The notes beneath the pieces were generated by a model, which was not told the origin of the DNA, did no database searches, and worked only from the letters and a program-made list of their open reading frames with translations. Both the position numbers and the translations under genes were made by a program. A DNA stretch of 64,000 nucleotides from contig JAAWCD010000070.1 of assembly GCA_022793095.1 (NCBI GenBank), forward strand, positions 1 to 64,000. Direction: 5' to 3'. The DNA is from Oscillospiraceae bacterium. Lineage in GTDB: Bacteria; Bacillota; Clostridia; Oscillospirales; Oscillospiraceae. Positions 61,017 through 64,000 of this stretch are shown piece after piece. Each line of letters opens with the position of its first letter. Within the stretch, counting starts at the first letter, position 1.

Positions 61017-61113
61017 AACGTTCTTTTCGCTTCTTTTCACTCTGAAGGGTGTGGACTCCACTAAGAGCTTATTCGCAAAAGCAAGTGTCGTTCCGTCTTT
61101 CAAGAAAAAGAAG
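61017..61113 (+). repeat. R1 bookend repeat, copy 21, interrupted
   Basis: Tail AACGTTCTTTTCGC and left arm CTTCTTTTC (61030-61038) are separated from the right part TTTCAAGAAAAAGAAG (61098-61113) by 59 extra bases. The insert contains GGTGTGGACTCCAC, also found near 44174. Confidence 0.8.
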
Positions 61114-61133
61114 AGAAAAAAGGAGGGCATCCC

Positions 61134-61808
61134 GTGAATTTGTTTGATATTATGGGACCTGTGATGGTGGGGCCGTCCAGCTCCCACACAGCGGGCGCGG
61201 TCCGCATGGGCCGGATGGCCCGGTCCCTGCTGGGCCGGGATCCGGCCCGGGCCCGGATTCTGCTCCACGGGTCCTTTGCCTCCACCGGAGAGGGACACGG
61301 CACGAAACAGGCCCTCATCGCCGGCCTGCTGGGCCTGGCCCCCAGCGACAGCCGGGTGCCGGACAGCTTCGCCCTCGCCAAGGAACGGGGGCTGGAATTT
61401 TCCTTCGGAGCCTGCACCCTGCGGGATGTTCATCCCAACAGCGCGCTGATCCGCCTGGAGAGCGCCAAGGGGGACACGCTGGAGGTGGGCGCGTCCTCCC
61501 CTGGCGGCGGACGCATCCGGGTGTTTCAGGTGGACGGCCTGGAAACCTCATTTTCCGGCGGACTGCCCACCCTGGTGGTTCATAACACCGACAAGCCCGG
61601 CTGTGTCAGCCAAGTCACCGGAGCGCTGGCTGCACAAGGGCTCAACGTGGCCACCTTGCAGCTCAACCGGGGCGGGCGGGGCGGCAGCGCCGTCATGGTC
61701 ATCGAGTGTGACCAGCCCGTTTCAGCGGCCACCATTCAATGGCTCCGGGCCCTGCCCGGTATTCTGCGGGTCACCTGCTGCACCCCGGACCAGGAGGAGA
61801 CGCTATGA
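61134..61808 (+). CDS. sdaAB: L-serine dehydratase, beta subunit
   Basis: This 224-residue subunit of the iron-sulfur serine ammonia-lyase begins with the conserved DIMGPVMVGPSSSHTAGAVR and ends with an ACT domain (LVVHNTDKPGCVSQVTGALA). The start is GTG at 61134 after AGGAGGG. Its stop overlaps the sdaAA start (ATGA). With the alpha subunit it converts serine to pyruvate and ammonia. Confidence 0.96.
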   Translation: MNLFDIMGPVMVGPSSSHTAGAVRMGRMARSLLGRDPARARILLHGSFASTGEGHGTKQALIAGLLGLAPSDSRVPDSFALAKERGLEFSFGACTLRDVHPNSALIRLESAKGDTLEVGASSPGGGRIRVFQVDGLETSFSGGLPTLVVHNTDKPGCVSQVTGALAAQGLNVATLQLNRGGRGGSAVMVIECDQPVSAATIQWLRALPGILRVTCCTPDQEETL

Positions 61809-62668
61809 TTGACTTTACCTCCATCCAGCAGATGCTGGAGGACTGCCGCCAGGCCGGCCTGCCCCTGTGGAAGGATATTCAGCTGTCCGACTGCGGCAGT
61901 CAGGACCTTTCCCCTGAAGACTCCTGGCGGAAAATGTCCGCCCTGCTGGCCGTCATGGCCCAGGCAGATGGGGATTATCAGGAGGGGGACCGCTCCCGCA
62001 GCGGGCTTGTGGGCGGCGATGGCGGTAGAATGGCCGCTTACGGCCAGGGAACCCCCCTCTGCGGCCCCTTTCTCACCGGCGTGATGGCGGGAGCCCTCCG
62101 CATGGGGGAGTGCAACGCCTGCATGAAGCGCATTGTGGCCGCGCCCACCGCCGGGGCCTGCGGCGTGCTGCCCGCCGTGCTGCTGCCCTACCGGCGGCAC
62201 TTCGGCGCGGAAGAGGAGACCCTGGTTCAGGCCCTGTATGTGGCCTCGGGCTTTGGCATGGTCATTGCCGCCCGGGCCTCCATCTCCGGCGCGGAGGGCG
62301 GCTGTCAGGCGGAGGTAGGCTCTGCGGCCGCCATGGCCGCGGCCGCCCTGGTCCACTTGCAAGGGGGAACCCCGGAGCAGATGGCCCATGCCTGCGCCAT
62401 GGCGGTGAAAAATTTGTTGGGCCTGGTGTGCGACCCGGTGGGGGGACTGGTGGAGGTCCCCTGTGTAAAGCGGAACGTCATCGGGGCCATGGACGCCCTC
62501 TCCGCGGCCCAGATGGCCCTGGCGGGGATTGAGAGCCGGGTGCCGCCGGACCAGGTGCTGGACGCCATGGCGGAGGTGGGGCGGTCCCTGCCCCACACCC
62601 TGCGGGAGACGGGCAAGGGCGGCCTGGCCGCCACGCCCTTCGGCCAGCAGTACGCGCCCAGAGAATAA
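61805..62668 (+). CDS. sdaAA: L-serine dehydratase, alpha subunit
   Basis: This 287-residue catalytic subunit carries the [4Fe-4S] cluster cysteines (CNACMKRIVAAPTAGACGVL; later CDPVGGLVEVPC). The ATG at 61805 overlaps the sdaAB stop. The gene pair lies between the two topoisomerase genes and is framed by R1 copies on both sides. Confidence 0.96.
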   Translation: MIDFTSIQQMLEDCRQAGLPLWKDIQLSDCGSQDLSPEDSWRKMSALLAVMAQADGDYQEGDRSRSGLVGGDGGRMAAYGQGTPLCGPFLTGVMAGALRMGECNACMKRIVAAPTAGACGVLPAVLLPYRRHFGAEEETLVQALYVASGFGMVIAARASISGAEGGCQAEVGSAAAMAAAALVHLQGGTPEQMAHACAMAVKNLLGLVCDPVGGLVEVPCVKRNVIGAMDALSAAQMALAGIESRVPPDQVLDAMAEVGRSLPHTLRETGKGGLAATPFGQQYAPRE

Positions 62669-62673
62669 GCGTT

Positions 62674-62713
62674 CTTACTTTCTTTTGAAAAAGAAAGTAA
62701 GCAAAGAAAACTT
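62674..62713 (-). repeat. R1 bookend repeat, copy 22
   Basis: Hairpin CTTACTTTC / GAAAGTAAG starting 5 bases after the sdaAA stop, tail CAAAGAAAACTTC. Confidence 0.9.
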
Positions 62714-62737
62714 CAAACTGTCAGATTTGGCGGTTTA

Positions 62738-62775
62738 AAGTTCTTTTTGCTTCTTTTTCTTTCAAGAAAAAGAAG
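62738..62775 (+). repeat. R1 bookend repeat, last copy (full consensus)
   Basis: Tail AAGTTCTTTTTGC, hairpin CTTCTTTTTC / GAAAAAGAAG facing the topoisomerase A gene; identical to the copy at 4228-4265. Confidence 0.92.
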
Positions 62776-62801
62776 GGAAACTGAAATAAGGACTGATACA
62801 T

Positions 62802-64000
62802 TTGGCGAAGAAAAAAGCATCGGACCAGAACAAAGCCAAGGCTGGCAATCCCAATGTGCTGGGCCTTCGGGCCGAGGTGCTGGAGCAGCCCATCACTGAC
62901 ACCCTGGAGCTCAATTACATGCCCTACGCCATGTCGGTGATTGTGTCCCGGGCCATTCCGGAGATTGACGGCTTCAAGCCCTCCCACCGGAAGCTTCTGT
63001 ACACCATGTACCAGATGCACCTTTTGGGTGGGAACCGGACCAAGTCCGCCAATGTGGTGGGCCAGACCATGAAATTGAATCCCCATGGCGACGCGGCCAT
63101 TTATGAAACCCTGGTCCGGCTCAGCCGGGGCTACGGGGCGCTGCTCCATCCGCTGGTGGACTCCAAGGGCAACTTCGGCAAGGTCTATTCCCGGGATATG
63201 GCCTACGCGGCCTCCCGTTACACGGAGGTCCGGCTGGACCCCATCTGCGCCGAGCTCTTCCGGGACATTGACAAGGACACCGTCGATCTGGTGGACAACT
63301 ACGACGGCTCCATGAAGGAACCGGCCCTGCTGCCCACTGCCTTTCCCAATGTGCTGGTGTCCGCCAACCAGGGCATTGCCGTGGGCATGGCCTCCAACCT
63401 GTGCGGCTTCAATTTGGGCGAGGTGTGCGACGCCACTATTGCCTTTCTGAAGAAGCCGGACTGTGATTTGCTGGGGGTGCTCAAGGCCCCGGACTTCCCC
63501 ACCGGAGGCCAGCTGCTGTATGACCAGCGGGAGCTGGAGGACATTTACCGCACGGGCCGGGGCTCCTTCAAGGTCCGGTCCAAGTGGCGCTATGAGAAGA
63601 GCGAAAATCTCATCGAGGTCTACGAGATCCCCTACTCCACCACGGTGGAGGCCATTATGGACAAGACGGCGGAGCTCATCAAGGCGGGCAAAATCAAGGA
63701 AATCGCGGACATGCGGGACGAGACGGACCTGAGCGGTCTGAAGCTGACGATTGATCTGAAGCGGGGCACGGACCCGGACAAGCTGATGGCCAAGCTGTTC
63801 AAGATGACGCCCATGCAGGACTCCTACGCCTGCAACTTCAACATTCTGATTGCCGGCATGCCTCGGGTCATGGGAGTCCGGGAGATTCTGGACGAGTGGA
63901 CGGGCTGGCGGATGGAGTCGGTCCGCCGCCGGGTCTTCTTTGACATGAAGAAGAAGCAGGAAAAGCTGCACCTGCTCCAGGGCCTGAAAAAAATCCTGCT
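62802..64000 (+). CDS. Type II topoisomerase subunit A (ParC/GyrA-like), 3' end outside window
   Basis: The frame is open to the last base, so at least 399 residues are encoded here. Conserved breakage-reunion parts are YAMSVIVSRAIPEIDGFKPS, MKLNPHGDAAIYETLVRLSR and AASRYTEVRL with the DNA-linking Tyr140. The start is TTG at 62802 (MAKKKASDQN) with AAGGA about ten bases upstream; no ATG fits better. It should pair with the divergent B subunit at 58969. Confidence 0.93.
   Translation, partial: MAKKKASDQNKAKAGNPNVLGLRAEVLEQPITDTLELNYMPYAMSVIVSRAIPEIDGFKPSHRKLLYTMYQMHLLGGNRTKSANVVGQTMKLNPHGDAAIYETLVRLSRGYGALLHPLVDSKGNFGKVYSRDMAYAASRYTEVRLDPICAELFRDIDKDTVDLVDNYDGSMKEPALLPTAFPNVLVSANQGIAVGMASNLCGFNLGEVCDATIAFLKKPDCDLLGVLKAPDFPTGGQLLYDQRELEDIYRTGRGSFKVRSKWRYEKSENLIEVYEIPYSTTVEAIMDKTAELIKAGKIKEIADMRDETDLSGLKLTIDLKRGTDPDKLMAKLFKMTPMQDSYACNFNILIAGMPRVMGVREILDEWTGWRMESVRRRVFFDMKKKQEKLHLLQGLKKIL

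Overview
The window is 64 kb of GC-rich bacterial chromosome from the Firmicutes, class Clostridia. It looks most like the Oscillospiraceae (Flavonifractor, Lawsonibacter or Dysosmobacter-like). This rests on the full S10-spc-alpha ribosomal cluster with a zinc-type S14, a KOW gene between map and infA, clostridial LexA, MazG/RqcP/flippase synteny, SLH and stalk-domain surface proteins, strong AGGAGG ribosome sites and frequent TTG starts. The genus is an inference. No rRNA, tRNA, CRISPR array, phage or transposase gene was seen.

Layout. 1-1.2 kb: 3' end of metG. 1.5-9.8 kb: three tandem paralogous secreted proteins (signal peptide, Gly-Pro linker, SLH-like region, beta-helix). 10-15 kb: a small membrane protein and a MarR-controlled heterodimeric ABC exporter. 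15.2-16.9 kb: lexA, ogt and a P-loop protein. 16.9-25 kb: rqcP-hup-mazG-flippase, an adenosine/SAH-type deaminase with purine nucleoside phosphorylase, a zinc-ribbon protein and a stalk-domain protein. 25-41.7 kb: ribosomal proteins, secY, adk, map, infA and rpoA, all on the minus strand from one promoter near 41.64 kb. 41.8-51.6 kb: a YcxB-like protein, proS, a SleB-type hydrolase, rnmV, holA, comEC and an Xre regulator. 51.7-58.5 kb: a frameshifted secreted HAD phosphatase, then EutH permease, choline/ethanolamine-type kinase, a MerR regulator with a 20-codon leader ORF, an agmatinase-family enzyme and a zinc-ribbon GNAT. 58.5-64 kb: a structured RNA candidate, then a divergent ParE/ParC-like topoisomerase pair with both serine dehydratase subunits lying between its two genes.

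The two strongest unusual signals are these. (1) A repeat called R1 here occurs in 22 copies: a hairpin plus a conserved tail related to AAAGTTCTTTTTGC. Every copy has its hairpin towards the neighbouring gene and its tail pointing away, so copies bracket genes or operons like bookends. The stems differ between copies by paired changes that keep them self-complementary. (2) The kinase-eutH operon and the agmatinase gene lie on opposite sides of a MerR-family gene. Both have the same rare promoter design: a 19-bp spacer with a dyad directly abutting the -35 box. This points to one MerR-controlled amine regulon.

Other repeats: R2, three copies found 3' of genes, two of them flanked by duplicated terminator-like hairpins; R3, R4 and R5, shorter dispersed motifs. 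Two secreted-protein genes are broken by single frameshifts, which may be real decay, switching or sequencing error.
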